64,000 nt of DNA, taken from Nitrogeniibacter mangrovi. Its GTDB lineage: Bacteria; Pseudomonadota; Gammaproteobacteria; Burkholderiales; Rhodocyclaceae. The position numbers and the translations under genes are program-made. Below the pieces are notes generated by a model. The model was not told the DNA's origin, ran no database searches, and was given only the letters and a program-made list of their open reading frames with translations. This document shows, piece by piece, positions 1-8,817 of this stretch. The stretch's first letter is position 1, and every line of letters begins with the position of its first letter. The stretch spans positions 3,100,001 to 3,164,000 of the forward strand of contig NZ_CP048836.1 of assembly GCF_010983895.1 (NCBI RefSeq), in the 5' to 3' direction.

Positions 1-357
1 GCCATCGACAACGGCCCCATGGACCCGGCGCTGCTGGCCGAAGGCATGGTCACCCATGTGCGCGCCGACGGCTTCGTGTGGCGCCCCAAGGGCAGCGTGG
101 ACTGGCTGGTGTGCGACATGGTCGAGCAGCCCACGCGCATCGCCACCCTCATGGCCGACTGGTTCCTGCAGAAGAAGTGCCGCCACGCGATCTTCAATCT
201 CAAGTTGCCCATGAAGAAGCGCCACGCGGCCCTGCGCCAATGCATCGACATCATCCGCAGCCGGCTCAAGGGCATCCCGATCACGCTGCGTTTCGCACAC
301 CTCTACCACGACCGCGAAGAGGTCACCGGCTACCTGTGCCGGCAAGACACCCGATAG
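1..357 (+). CDS. rlmM: 23S rRNA 2'-O-ribose methyltransferase RlmM, C-terminal part
   Basis: The gene is cut by the window edge; the frame is open from base 1, so the ATG at 19 is probably internal. RlmM is the SAM-dependent methyltransferase that modifies C2498 of 23S rRNA in the cytoplasm. The visible 118 residues match the C-terminal end of the family: a WLVCDMVE segment, then a conserved FNLKLPMKKR stretch and a terminal LYHDREEVT motif. A stop at 355-357 ends the gene 91 bases before rhlE. Identification rests on the family-specific C-terminal motifs; the SAM-binding part lies outside the window. Confidence 0.88.
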   Translation, partial: AIDNGPMDPALLAEGMVTHVRADGFVWRPKGSVDWLVCDMVEQPTRIATLMADWFLQKKCRHAIFNLKLPMKKRHAALRQCIDIIRSRLKGIPITLRFAHLYHDREEVTGYLCRQDTR

Positions 358-448
358 GGCTCCGAAAAAGCCACCGACCACGTTATACTTGCTTGTTTTA
401 TCGACAGATGCGGCGGACCACCCGCCCGAGCAAGGAACCCGATCCCCT

Positions 449-1870
449 ATGAGCTTTGCCGATCTCGGCCTGATGCCCGAGCTGCTCCGTGCCGTCGAAG
501 ACGCCGGCTACACGCAACCGACGCCCATCCAGAGCGAGGCGATTCCGGTCGTGTTGTCGGGCCGCGACGTCATGGGCGGCGCCCAGACCGGCACTGGCAA
601 GACGGCCGGCTTCACCCTGCCCCTGCTGCAGCGTCTGGCGCCCCATGCCAACTCCAGCACCTCGCCGGCGCGCCATCCGGTGCGCGCCCTCGTGCTGGCG
701 CCGACCCGCGAGCTGGCCATGCAGGTGCACGAGTCGGTGCTCACCTACGCCAAACACCTGCCGCTGCGCGCCACCTGCATCTATGGTGGCGTGGACATGC
801 GGGCGCAAATGGAGATCCTGCGTGGCGGTGTCGAGATCGTCGTCGCCACCCCCGGCCGCCTGCTCGACCATGTGCAGCAAAAGAGCATCCAGCTCAACCA
901 GGTGCAGATGCTGGTGCTCGACGAAGCCGACCGCATGCTCGACATGGGCTTCATCCCCGACATCCGCCGCATCCTCGCCATGCTCCCGGCCAAGCGCCAG
1001 AGCCTGCTGTTCTCGGCCACCTTCTCCAACGAGATCAAGAAGCTGGCCGACCAGATGCTCAACGACCCGCAGCTGATCGAGGTCGCCCGCCGCAACACCG
1101 TGAGCGAAACCATCGAGCACCAGGTCTATCCGGTCAGCGCCCACAGCAAGCGCAACCTGCTCGCCCACCTGCTCAAGAACGAGGTCGCCTCCCAGGTGCT
1201 CGTCTTCGTGGACACCAAGTTCGGCTGCAGCCGGCTGACCCACTACCTGAACAACTGCGGCATCCCGGCCGACGCCATTCATGGCGACAAGAGCCAGCAG
1301 CAGCGCACCGAAGCGCTCGACGGCTTCAAGAACGGCACCACCCGCGTGCTCGTCGCCACCGACGTGGCCGCCCGCGGCATCGACATCGACGACCTGCCGA
1401 TGGTGATCAACTACGTGCTGCCCAACACCGCGGAAGACTACGTCCACCGCATTGGCCGCACCGGCCGCGCCGGCAAGCAGGGCAAGGCCATCTCCCTGGT
1501 CAGCCCGGAAGAGAAAGGCCGCCTGGCCGACATCGAAAAGCTCATCAAGCTCAAGATCCCGCAGCACACCGTCACCGGCTTCGAGTCGGGCCCGGCGGGC
1601 GCCGACGAGGATCGTGGCCGCGGCCGCGGACGGGACCGGGACCGGGACCGGGACCGTGAACGCCGCAGCGAGCGGGACAACACAGGGCGCCGCTCGCGCA
1701 GCGCCCCCAAGGCCGCATCGACGGTCGCGCCCGACGGTTTCGACTACTCCCGACCCTATGAGCCGGCGGCCGACAATCCCTCCGGCAATGCCGGCAAGCC
1801 CGAGGCGCCCAAGCGCGGCGGCAAACGCCCGGTCGCCTTCCTCCTCGGCGGCGCCGGCCGCAAGACCTGA
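449..1870 (+). CDS. rhlE: DEAD-box ATP-dependent RNA helicase, RhlE type
   Basis: This 473-residue protein unwinds RNA duplexes using ATP and is likely involved in ribosome assembly or mRNA decay. The motifs appear in order: the Q-motif region (PTPIQSEAIP), motif I AQTGTGKT, PTRELA, DEAD in VLDEADRMLDMGF, SAT in LFSATFS, and the helicase C-terminal ATDVAARGIDI and HRIGRTGRAG. The basic tail is rich in RGRG and RDRD repeats, then a short KRGGKRP end, as in RhlE proteins. I chose ATG 449 because AAGGA lies at 432-436; the upstream ATG at 389 adds 20 residues that do not resemble the family. A TATACT at 384-389 could be a -10 element, but no good -35 precedes it. Confidence 0.93.
   Translation: MSFADLGLMPELLRAVEDAGYTQPTPIQSEAIPVVLSGRDVMGGAQTGTGKTAGFTLPLLQRLAPHANSSTSPARHPVRALVLAPTRELAMQVHESVLTYAKHLPLRATCIYGGVDMRAQMEILRGGVEIVVATPGRLLDHVQQKSIQLNQVQMLVLDEADRMLDMGFIPDIRRILAMLPAKRQSLLFSATFSNEIKKLADQMLNDPQLIEVARRNTVSETIEHQVYPVSAHSKRNLLAHLLKNEVASQVLVFVDTKFGCSRLTHYLNNCGIPADAIHGDKSQQQRTEALDGFKNGTTRVLVATDVAARGIDIDDLPMVINYVLPNTAEDYVHRIGRTGRAGKQGKAISLVSPEEKGRLADIEKLIKLKIPQHTVTGFESGPAGADEDRGRGRGRDRDRDRDRERRSERDNTGRRSRSAPKAASTVAPDGFDYSRPYEPAADNPSGNAGKPEAPKRGGKRPVAFLLGGAGRKT
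1632..1655 (+). repeat. Hexanucleotide tandem repeat inside rhlE
   Basis: Four exact copies of GGGACC lie in the 3' part of rhlE and encode an alternating Arg-Asp run in the low-complexity tail. Because the unit is six bases, gain or loss of copies by slippage would keep the reading frame. Confidence 0.85.
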
Positions 1871-1955
1871 GCGGTCGTCCGCACGGACACCGCCGCTGCG
1901 CAGGCCGGGCCAGCCCCGTCGGCGCTACGCTCCAGGCGCGTTTCAAAAGGTAATT

Positions 1956-1977
1956 AGCGGGCAAAAGTGCCCGCTTT
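1956..1977 (+). terminator. Probable terminator after rhlE
   Basis: A perfect 7-bp stem (AGCGGGC at 1956-1962 with GCCCGCT at 1969-1975) closes a 6-base loop and is followed by a short T run. It lies about 85 bases after the rhlE stop and before the next gene. The T tract is short, so termination may be partial. Confidence 0.5.
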
Positions 1978-2007
1978 CGGCGTCAAGAGTCCCCCTCGGG
2001 GGCCGAT

Positions 2008-4728
2008 ATGATGGGGACCATCCCAATCATCCAGACACCGTCACCGATGGAACTGGCGCCCGTGCCACGCGACCCCGACGAACCCTTCGTGCCCGACCTC
2101 TCGGAGGGCGCCGAAGCGGGTCTCTACCTGTCCCTGTTCGAGTTGATGAACGAGGGCCTGATCATCACCAGCGATGAAACCATCCTGGAGGTGAACAGCG
2201 CCGTGTGCCGGCTCATGGAACGCAGCTACCGCGATCTGGCCGGGCAACCGCTATCCACCCTGTTTCCCTCCGAACGCGCCTTCCTCAATGCCCGCGCCGC
2301 CCTGTTCATCCAGGGCGAGATGCGCGGCAGCCTGCGGGTCAGGCTCGGCGGCGGGCGCGAGCGCGACCTGGCCTATGTGGCCGCCGCGCGCATCCGGCCC
2401 GGGGTGCACGCCATCATCCTCAGCCCCGATCCGGTCACCGGCCTGGGCGCCGAGGCGCCGCGCCCCGCCGACACGGTGTGGCCGCGTCTGGCCGCCGCCC
2501 TCGATCAACCCGCGCTGGTGATCAACGGTCAGGACCGCATCGTCGCGGCCAACGCGCCGGCGCGACGCCGCTTCGCCGCCAGCGACGACCCTCTGACCGG
2601 CCGCCCCCTCGCGCAGATCTGCCGGCTCTCCGATCCGGACCGCGAACATGGCCCGGTCACCGTGTATCCGGCCGACGATTCGCCAGCGCTGCATGGCCGT
2701 CTTCTCACCGGCCCCGAGCCGGGCTGGCGCATCCTGCTGCTGAGCGGCACCGCTCCGGTCGCCCCGGTGGACGCCCGCAGCAGCCGCGCCTTCCGCCATG
2801 CGCCGATGCCGATGCTGGTGGTGCGGGCCGCCGACGGCCGCATCGTGGCCGCGAACGACGCGGCCGCCACCGTGCACGGCCACGCCCGCCAGAGCCTGCT
2901 GCAGATGCATCTCGATGCCCTGCGCGAGGATGCCCCGGCGGGCGAACCCCTCCGTGGCGGGCTGTGGCGCCTGCGCGGCGCGGACGGCGCTTTCGTGGCC
3001 AAGACCCAGGTCCAGCCGCTCGATGGCGGTCATGACGAGTGGCTGGTGATCCACGACGCCCCGTCCCATCCCTGGCCCACCCACCCGGCGGGCATCGGCC
3101 GACACCTGGCCGGCAGCGCCCATGCGGTGCTGATCACCGATGCGGAGCACCGCGTGGTGTCGGCCAACAGCGCCTTCGAACAGCTCTCCGGCCATGCCGA
3201 ATCGACCCTGCTCGGTGAGCCGCTCGACGCCATCGCCACCAGCCGTCACGATGCCGACCTGTTCGACACCATGCGCACGGCTCTGAGCGAACAGGGCCAC
3301 TGGCAGGGCGAACTGTGGCTGCGCAGCCCCTCGGGGGAGGCCTGCCCGGAATGGATCGCCTTCAACACCGTGCGCGACGCCGGCGGGCGGACCATCGCGC
3401 ATATCGGCCTGTTCAGCGATCTGAGCGTGCGCCAGCAGGCCGAGGCCCGCGCGGAGTACCTGGCCAATCACGACGCCCTGACCGGTTTGCCCAACCAGCG
3501 CTTCATCGAGGCCCGCTTCGACGAGGCCCTGGTCAGCGCCCAGCGGCAGCGCCAGCATCTGGCCCTGGTGTGCATGGACATCGACGGCTTTCGCGCCACC
3601 AACGAGCGCTTCGGCGCCAACGCCGGGGATCTGGTGCTGCAGCAACTGGCCGGGCGCCTGCGTCACAGCAGCACCCGCGCCCAGATCGCGCGCACCGGCT
3701 CGGATCAGTTCTGCGCCCTGCTCTCAGGCATCGACCTGATCAGCGAGGTAGACCGCGAAGTCGAGCATATCCGCGACGCCTTCGCCCAACCCTTCGCGAT
3801 CGACGGCGAGGCTCACGGCATTACCGCCTGCCTCGGAGTCGCGATCTTCCCCGGCGACGGGCAGGACTTCGCCAGCCTGTGGCGCGAGGCGGGCAACGCC
3901 ATGCGCAATGCACGCCTCGAGGGTCCGGGCAGCTGTCACTTCCACACGGCCGAACTGAATGCGGCCAGCCTCGAGCGCATGGCCCTCGAAAGCGCCCTGG
4001 CGAGCGCCGTCGAGCGCGACGCGGTGCGCGTCCATTTCCAGCCGGTCACCGACGCCTCCACCGGCGCGCTGCTCGGTGCCGAGGCGCTGCTGCGCTGGGC
4101 ACATCCCGATCTGGGCCTGCTCAAGCCAAGCCAGTTCATGAGCATCGCCGAGAGCAGCGGCCTGGATTGCGTGATCGGCTTCGAGGTCGTCCGCCTCGCT
4201 TGCCAGCATGCCGCCGAATGGCATCAGGCCCACATCACCGTGCCGGTCGCCATCAACGCCACCGCCAACATGCTTGCCCACGACCACCTCGTCGAACAGA
4301 TCTCGGCCGCCATCACCCAATCGGGGCTGCCCGCCGACACCGTCGAACTGAACGTGCCGGTCCAGTGCCTGCTCGCGCCCGCCGATGCCCTGACCCGGCA
4401 TCTGTTCGCGCTCGACAGCCTGGGAGTACGCATCGCGGTCACCGGCCTCGGCGCCCAGGCCCTGCCGTTGCAGCACATGCTCGACATCCCGGTCCACAGC
4501 GTCAAACTCGATCGCAGCCTGGTGCGCGACTGCCTGCAGGAGGGCCGCGCCCGCCTCACCCGGGCGACCCTCGCGGTCGCCGATTCGCTGGGACTGCGCA
4601 CCCAGGCGGTGGGGGTCGAATCCCAGGCCCAGGCCGAGGCGCTCATGGCACTCGGCTGCACCCGCCACCAGGGGCATCTGTACGGCGCGCCGCTGCCTCC
4701 GGACGAGTTCGCCCAGCTGCTGTCCTGA
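2008..4728 (+). CDS. PAS-domain protein with degenerate GGDEF and EAL domains
   Basis: This is a 906-residue cytoplasmic signalling protein with no clear membrane segment. The N-terminal 460 residues hold several PAS-like units (for example around residues 40-130, 260-340 and 370-480), then GGDEF (about 485-650) and EAL (about 660-905). The GGDEF signature reads GSDQF (564-568). In the EAL domain the EAL Glu (692), the Lys of VKLDR and the Gln of the QGHLYG motif are kept, but the metal-binding Glu of the usual ELEITES motif is Asn (782), the DDFG aspartates read TGLG (812-815) and the Glu of AEGVE is Val (868). By family knowledge such a protein should neither make nor degrade c-di-GMP; a sensor or scaffold role is inferred. 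ATG 2008 follows a G-rich stretch; ATG 2047 is an alternative. Confidence 0.88.
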   Translation: MMGTIPIIQTPSPMELAPVPRDPDEPFVPDLSEGAEAGLYLSLFELMNEGLIITSDETILEVNSAVCRLMERSYRDLAGQPLSTLFPSERAFLNARAALFIQGEMRGSLRVRLGGGRERDLAYVAAARIRPGVHAIILSPDPVTGLGAEAPRPADTVWPRLAAALDQPALVINGQDRIVAANAPARRRFAASDDPLTGRPLAQICRLSDPDREHGPVTVYPADDSPALHGRLLTGPEPGWRILLLSGTAPVAPVDARSSRAFRHAPMPMLVVRAADGRIVAANDAAATVHGHARQSLLQMHLDALREDAPAGEPLRGGLWRLRGADGAFVAKTQVQPLDGGHDEWLVIHDAPSHPWPTHPAGIGRHLAGSAHAVLITDAEHRVVSANSAFEQLSGHAESTLLGEPLDAIATSRHDADLFDTMRTALSEQGHWQGELWLRSPSGEACPEWIAFNTVRDAGGRTIAHIGLFSDLSVRQQAEARAEYLANHDALTGLPNQRFIEARFDEALVSAQRQRQHLALVCMDIDGFRATNERFGANAGDLVLQQLAGRLRHSSTRAQIARTGSDQFCALLSGIDLISEVDREVEHIRDAFAQPFAIDGEAHGITACLGVAIFPGDGQDFASLWREAGNAMRNARLEGPGSCHFHTAELNAASLERMALESALASAVERDAVRVHFQPVTDASTGALLGAEALLRWAHPDLGLLKPSQFMSIAESSGLDCVIGFEVVRLACQHAAEWHQAHITVPVAINATANMLAHDHLVEQISAAITQSGLPADTVELNVPVQCLLAPADALTRHLFALDSLGVRIAVTGLGAQALPLQHMLDIPVHSVKLDRSLVRDCLQEGRARLTRATLAVADSLGLRTQAVGVESQAQAEALMALGCTRHQGHLYGAPLPPDEFAQLLS

Positions 4729-4733
4729 GCACC

Positions 4734-4769
4734 CATGAAAAAACCGCCCCGAAGGGCGGTCTTTTCATG
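4734..4769. terminator. Bidirectional terminator between convergent genes
   Basis: A long inverted repeat sits between the PAS-GGDEF-EAL gene and pntB. The ACCGCCC / GGGCGGT core (4743-4749, 4754-4760) has loop CGAA and is flanked by an A run on one side and a T run on the other, inside outer CATGAAAA / TTTTCATG arms. It can serve both strands. Confidence 0.85.
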
Positions 4770-4781
4770 GCGCGTCGGGGG

Positions 4782-6155
4782 TCACCCCATCGATTTCACA
4801 TGCGAGATGACGTCGCCGATGACTTCCTGCGCGGAGCCATACAGCATCCGGCAGTTCTCCTTGTAGAACAGGGCGTTCTCGACACCGGAGTAGCCCGTGC
4901 CCTTGCCGCGCTTGACCACGATGACGTTCTGCGCCTCGTCGGCGTTGAGAATCGGCATGCCGTAGATCGGGCTCGACTTGTCGGTGCGCGCCGTGGGGTT
5001 GACCACGTCGTTGGCGCCGATCACGAGCGCCACATCGGTCTGGGCGAAATCGGCGTTGATCTCCTCCAGGTCGAAGATCTTGTCGTAGGGCACCCCGGCC
5101 TCGGCCAGCAGCACGTTCATGTGCCCCGGCATCCGGCCCGCCACCGGGTGGATGGCGAAGGACACCTCGACGCCCGCTTCCTCGAGCAGCTCGGTCATCT
5201 CCCATACCTTGTGCTGCGCCCCGGCCACCGCCATGCCGTAGCCCGGCACGATGATGACGCGGCTGGCGTAGCGCATGGTGGCGGCCGCATCCAGCGCGCC
5301 CATTTCGCGCATCGTCCCCTCGATGGCCTCGCCTTCGGCGGCCTCGCCCGTGATCGGGGTGAAGATGATGTTGCGGATGGGACGGTTCATGGCCTTGGCC
5401 ATGAGCTGGGTGAGCAGCGTGCCGGAGGCACCCACCACGATGCCGGCCACGATCAGCGCCGGGTTCTTGAGCACGTAGCCCTCGAAACCCACCGCCAGAC
5501 CGGTGAAGGCATTGAGCAGGGAGATCACCACCGGCATGTCGGCACCGCCGATCGGGGCCGTGATGATGGCCCCGAGGATGAGCGACAGGATGAAGAACAC
5601 CACGATCCAGCCCATGCCCGGATGATCGGCCGAGATGATGGCCAGACCGAGGATCACGGTGATCGCGGCCAGCACGATGTTGACCGCGTCCTGCTTGGGC
5701 AGGCGGAACGCCTTCTTCATGATGCCCTGCAGCTTGGCGAAGGCGATGCACGAGCCGGAGAACGCCACCGAACCGATGAGCGCACCCAGCACCGCCAGGG
5801 CCGCGGCCACCATGCCATGCACCTCGCCCTTGGTGAACTCGAGCAGGGCGATGGCGGCGGCGGCACCGCCACCCATGCCGTTGTAGATGGCGACCATCTG
5901 CGGCATGTCGGTCATGGCGACCTTCTTGCCGGACCACCAGGCCACCGAGGCCCCGGCGAGCATGGCCACGATCATGAGGGCGAAGTTCTGCATGCCCGGA
6001 AAGAACAGGGTGACGAGCGTGGCCGCCACCATGGCCCAGCCGGCCCAGACGATCCCCTTGCGCGCCGTGACCGGCGAGCTCATGGCTTTCAGGCCGAGGA
6101 TGAAGACGACGGCGACGGCCACATAGGCCAGATCGATGAACAGATTGCTATGCAT
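4782..6155 (-). CDS. pntB: Proton-translocating NAD(P) transhydrogenase, beta subunit
   Basis: PntB carries the NADP(H)-binding domain III and part of the proton channel of the inner-membrane transhydrogenase, which uses the proton gradient to reduce NADP+ with NADH. The protein has the normal 457 residues: a polytopic membrane half, then a soluble C-terminal domain with the GYGMAVAGAQH nucleotide-binding segment and the conserved ALVIGANDVVNP and VVKRGKGTGYSG motifs. It is the last gene of pntAA-pntAB-pntB; its ATG directly follows the pntAB stop codon, so the two are surely co-translated. It ends before a bidirectional hairpin. Confidence 0.97.
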   Translation of the reverse strand: MHSNLFIDLAYVAVAVVFILGLKAMSSPVTARKGIVWAGWAMVAATLVTLFFPGMQNFALMIVAMLAGASVAWWSGKKVAMTDMPQMVAIYNGMGGGAAAAIALLEFTKGEVHGMVAAALAVLGALIGSVAFSGSCIAFAKLQGIMKKAFRLPKQDAVNIVLAAITVILGLAIISADHPGMGWIVVFFILSLILGAIITAPIGGADMPVVISLLNAFTGLAVGFEGYVLKNPALIVAGIVVGASGTLLTQLMAKAMNRPIRNIIFTPITGEAAEGEAIEGTMREMGALDAAATMRYASRVIIVPGYGMAVAGAQHKVWEMTELLEEAGVEVSFAIHPVAGRMPGHMNVLLAEAGVPYDKIFDLEEINADFAQTDVALVIGANDVVNPTARTDKSSPIYGMPILNADEAQNVIVVKRGKGTGYSGVENALFYKENCRMLYGSAQEVIGDVISHVKSMG

Positions 6156-6455
6156 TTACGCGCCCCCCTTCTTCTTGTCCGACTTGAACATGGCGAGCAT
6201 GCGCTCGGTCACCACGTAGCCGCCGGCCGCGTTGGCCGCGCCGAGGAACACGGCGAAGAAGCCGATCGCCAGTTGCACCGGGCTGTCCGGATCGGCGTGC
6301 CCCATCACCACCATGGCGCCGACGAGCACCACGCCGTGGATGAAGTTGGAACCGGACATCAGGGGGGTGTGCAGGATCACCGGCACACGGGAAATGACTT
6401 CGTAGCCGGTGAACGCCGCCAGCACGAAGACGTACAGATAGACGATACCTTCCAT
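6156..6455 (-). CDS. pntAB: NAD(P) transhydrogenase alpha-2 membrane subunit
   Basis: This 99-residue protein corresponds to the membrane part (domain II) of the E. coli PntA C-terminus. Many proteobacteria encode it separately, as here. It shows about three hydrophobic segments and the conserved PLMSGSNFIHGVV motif, then a KSDKKKGGA tail. It lies between pntAA (14 bases upstream) and pntB (no gap) and forms part of the proton channel. The split alpha subunit is a normal variant, not a frameshift. Confidence 0.95.
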   Translation of the reverse strand: MEGIVYLYVFVLAAFTGYEVISRVPVILHTPLMSGSNFIHGVVLVGAMVVMGHADPDSPVQLAIGFFAVFLGAANAAGGYVVTERMLAMFKSDKKKGGA

Positions 6456-6469
6456 GGTCTTTCTCCTTC

Positions 6470-7594
6470 TTACAGTCCCAGGGTCTGCCTGACGCCGTCG
6501 TGACGCACCTGTCCTTCGTGCGTCAGGCAGCAGCCGGCGATGACTTCATCTTCCCAGTCGAGCGCGAGCTCGCCGTCCTTGATGAAGGGGCTGATGAAAT
6601 TGAACAGGTTCTTCGCGATCATCTCCGAGGCATGCACGGGCATGCGGCTGGTGATGTGCGTCGGACCCACGACCAGGACGTCGCCGACCCAGGTTTTGTC
6701 GCCGGCGACGGTACCTTCCACGTTGCCGCCCGATTCGGCGGCCATGTCCACCACGACGGAGCCGGGCTTCATGCGCGCGACCATGTCGGCGGTGATGATG
6801 ATCGGCGCCTTGCGGCCCGGGATCGCCGCGGTGGTGATGAGGGCATCACAGTTGGCGACCGCCTTGGCCAGCTTCTCCGCCTGCTGGGCCTTTTCCTCGT
6901 CCGTCAGCTCGCGTGCGTAGCCACCGGTACCGGCGGCGGACACACCCGTGTCGACGAACTTGGCGCCGAGCGATTCGATCTGCTCGCGCGTTTCCGGACG
7001 CACGTCGTAGGCCTCGACCATGGCGCCGATGCGGCGCGCCGTGGCGATGGCCTGCAGACCGGCCACGCCGGCCCCGATGACGAGCACCCGCGCCGGACGG
7101 ATCGTGCCGGCCGCATAGGTAAGCATCGGGAAGAACTTGGGCGAATGATCGGCCGCGATGAGCGCACACTCGTAGCCGGCCACGGCCGCCTGCGAGGAGA
7201 GCACGTCCATGCTCTGGGAGCGGGTGATGCGCGGCAGCAGCTCGAGCGCGAACGTGGTGACGTTCTTCTTGAGCAGCTTCTCGACCCGCGCCTTGTCCGA
7301 CCAGGGCTGCAGCATGCCCAGCCACACCGCGCCGGCCTTCATCTTGCCGATGTGGGCCTGGCTTGGCGGCTGGACGCCGAACACGATGTCGGCCGAGGCA
7401 AACACTTCGTTGGCGTCGTCCACCCATTTGACGCCTTCGAAGGCCTCATCCGGGTAATGCGCCGGCGCACCGGCCCCCTTTTGCATGACGACTTCGGCCC
7501 CGAGGCCGATGTACTTCTTGACCACGTCCGGTACAACCGAGACACGACGTTCTCCGGACACGGTCTCCGCTGGCACTCCAATGACCAGTGGCAT
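6470..7594 (-). CDS. pntAA: NAD(P) transhydrogenase alpha-1 subunit (NAD-binding)
   Basis: This 374-residue soluble subunit binds NAD(H) (domain I) and passes hydride to PntB. It resembles alanine dehydrogenase: an N-terminal IGVPAET..GERRVS start, then a Rossmann core with VIGAGVAGLQAIATARRLG-like sequence and the AYDVRPE acidic end. ATG 7594 (MPLVIG) is the likely start because GGAGGTG sits 4 bases upstream; an in-frame TTG four codons earlier would place that site inside the gene. It heads the pnt operon, with a promoter candidate about 115 bases upstream. Confidence 0.96.
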   Translation of the reverse strand: MPLVIGVPAETVSGERRVSVVPDVVKKYIGLGAEVVMQKGAGAPAHYPDEAFEGVKWVDDANEVFASADIVFGVQPPSQAHIGKMKAGAVWLGMLQPWSDKARVEKLLKKNVTTFALELLPRITRSQSMDVLSSQAAVAGYECALIAADHSPKFFPMLTYAAGTIRPARVLVIGAGVAGLQAIATARRIGAMVEAYDVRPETREQIESLGAKFVDTGVSAAGTGGYARELTDEEKAQQAEKLAKAVANCDALITTAAIPGRKAPIIITADMVARMKPGSVVVDMAAESGGNVEGTVAGDKTWVGDVLVVGPTHITSRMPVHASEMIAKNLFNFISPFIKDGELALDWEDEVIAGCCLTHEGQVRHDGVRQTLGL

Positions 7595-7707
7595 AGTCAC
7601 CTCCAAATGATGATGTGAAACCGTGGTAGGGGTGCGTCATCTTCTGCTGCGGCGTAACTCCCGATCCGTGCCGGCGGTGCGAGCGACTGCGGTATCCCAA
7701 CCGCCGC

Positions 7708-7735
7708 ATCATAACCAATCGGTACTTGCGCGCAA
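7708..7735 (-). promoter_or_regulatory. Candidate sigma-70 promoter of the pnt operon
   Basis: Reading the minus strand there is TTGCGC (7735-7730), a 16-base spacer and TATGAT (7713-7708). This leaves about 105 bases of leader before pntAA. The match is fair and the position suits the first gene, but no start site is known. Confidence 0.42.
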
Positions 7736-7824
7736 CCCCCGCGTTTTCCCTAGGCGCGTGCGAAACGGGGCCACCGGCCGCAGCTCGCGGCCGCCCGGCT
7801 TACCCACGATGCGTATTTTCCCGC

Positions 7825-8631
7825 TCAGTGGAGCAGGCGGGGGAACCCTGCGTTTGCGGGGGGCTCGGTCGCCGGATTGCCCGCATCGGTCTCCACCAGG
7901 CGGACGACCGCCAGGGACAGGTTGTCGCCCTCGCCGCCAGCGCGCTCGCGGGCCCGCGAGATCAGCGTCTGGCAGGCATCCCGCGCGTTCTGGGTGGCGA
8001 GCACGGCCCCCAGTTCGGCGTTGTCGAAATACGCCCAGATGCCGTCCGAGCAGAGCAGGAAGCTGTCGCCGCCGGCCAGCGGCGCGACGCCGCCCAGATC
8101 GACGCGCGGCTCGCGCTCGGCGCCCAGGCAGGACAGCAGCACGTTCCGGTGCGGGTGGTTGAGGGCATCGGCTTCGCTCAGCCGGCCCTTGCGCTGCAGT
8201 TCGCCGACCAGGGAGTGATCGGGGCTGCGATAGACGAGGCGGTCGCCACGGAAATGATAGAAGCGCGAATCGCCGCAATGCACCCAGTCGGCGCGATTCT
8301 TCTGCAGCATGAACACCACCGCGGTACTGTGCGGATCCTGCTCGCTGGTGAACCGGGTCAGCTTGATGACCACGTGGCTCTCCTGGACGATGCCGGCGAG
8401 CAGGCGCTCGGGGGTCTCTTCCTTGGGCGCGAAGGACTCGAAGTTCTGCTTGGCCTTGAGGAGCACCTGCTCGGCCGCCATGGCGCCGCCGGTGTGCCCG
8501 CCCATGCCGTCCGCGAGCACGGCCATGAGCATGCCGGGCATCGCCGGGTGGCCGAAGATCGCCACCTGGTCCTGTTGTTCTTCGCGATCGCCCTTGTGCC
8601 GGGCTGCGCAGGTTTCTACTTTGATCGCCAT
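7825..8631 (-). CDS. PP2C-family protein serine/threonine phosphatase
   Basis: This 268-residue protein is a metal-dependent phosphatase that removes phosphate from Ser/Thr. The metal-binding motifs appear in order: GDREEQQDQ near the N-terminus, LADGMGGHTGG, HCGDSRFYHFR, LCSDGIW and a terminal GDNLSLAV. It is close to a bare catalytic domain, as in Stp/PrpC and type VI PppA proteins, with no membrane segment. No partner Ser/Thr kinase is nearby, so its substrate is unknown. It is preceded at 186 bases by the HDOD gene on the same strand. Confidence 0.9.
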   Translation of the reverse strand: MAIKVETCAARHKGDREEQQDQVAIFGHPAMPGMLMAVLADGMGGHTGGAMAAEQVLLKAKQNFESFAPKEETPERLLAGIVQESHVVIKLTRFTSEQDPHSTAVVFMLQKNRADWVHCGDSRFYHFRGDRLVYRSPDHSLVGELQRKGRLSEADALNHPHRNVLLSCLGAEREPRVDLGGVAPLAGGDSFLLCSDGIWAYFDNAELGAVLATQNARDACQTLISRARERAGGEGDNLSLAVVRLVETDAGNPATEPPANAGFPRLLH

Positions 8632-8817
8632 GATTCGATTCGGGGTGTTACGGGGTCGGAAAATCTCGCAAAGCCGCGCTGGGCGCCATTCGCGGCGGAG
8701 GCGCTATCGTAGCGACATTGCGCCGTCGGCGCGAAAATGGGGACGGCGGCGGGCACCAACGGCACCTGCGGCGGGACAGCCGGTTGCGGCGCGACGCGCA
8801 GGAAACGATCGGGCCGC

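Noticed and set aside
398-1567. 389-codon frame opposite rhlE
   Set aside because: It is the antisense of a well-conserved helicase; such long antisense frames arise from the high G+C content.
3315-6503. A 1062-codon open frame on the plus strand
   Set aside because: It runs across the end of the GGDEF/EAL gene in another frame and then antisense through pntB and pntAB. Its protein is Arg/His/Gly-rich without known motifs; the overlapped genes are clearly real.
6156-7594. Split of the transhydrogenase alpha subunit as a frameshift
   Set aside because: Separate pntAA and pntAB genes are normal in many bacteria; each has its own start and a complete domain.
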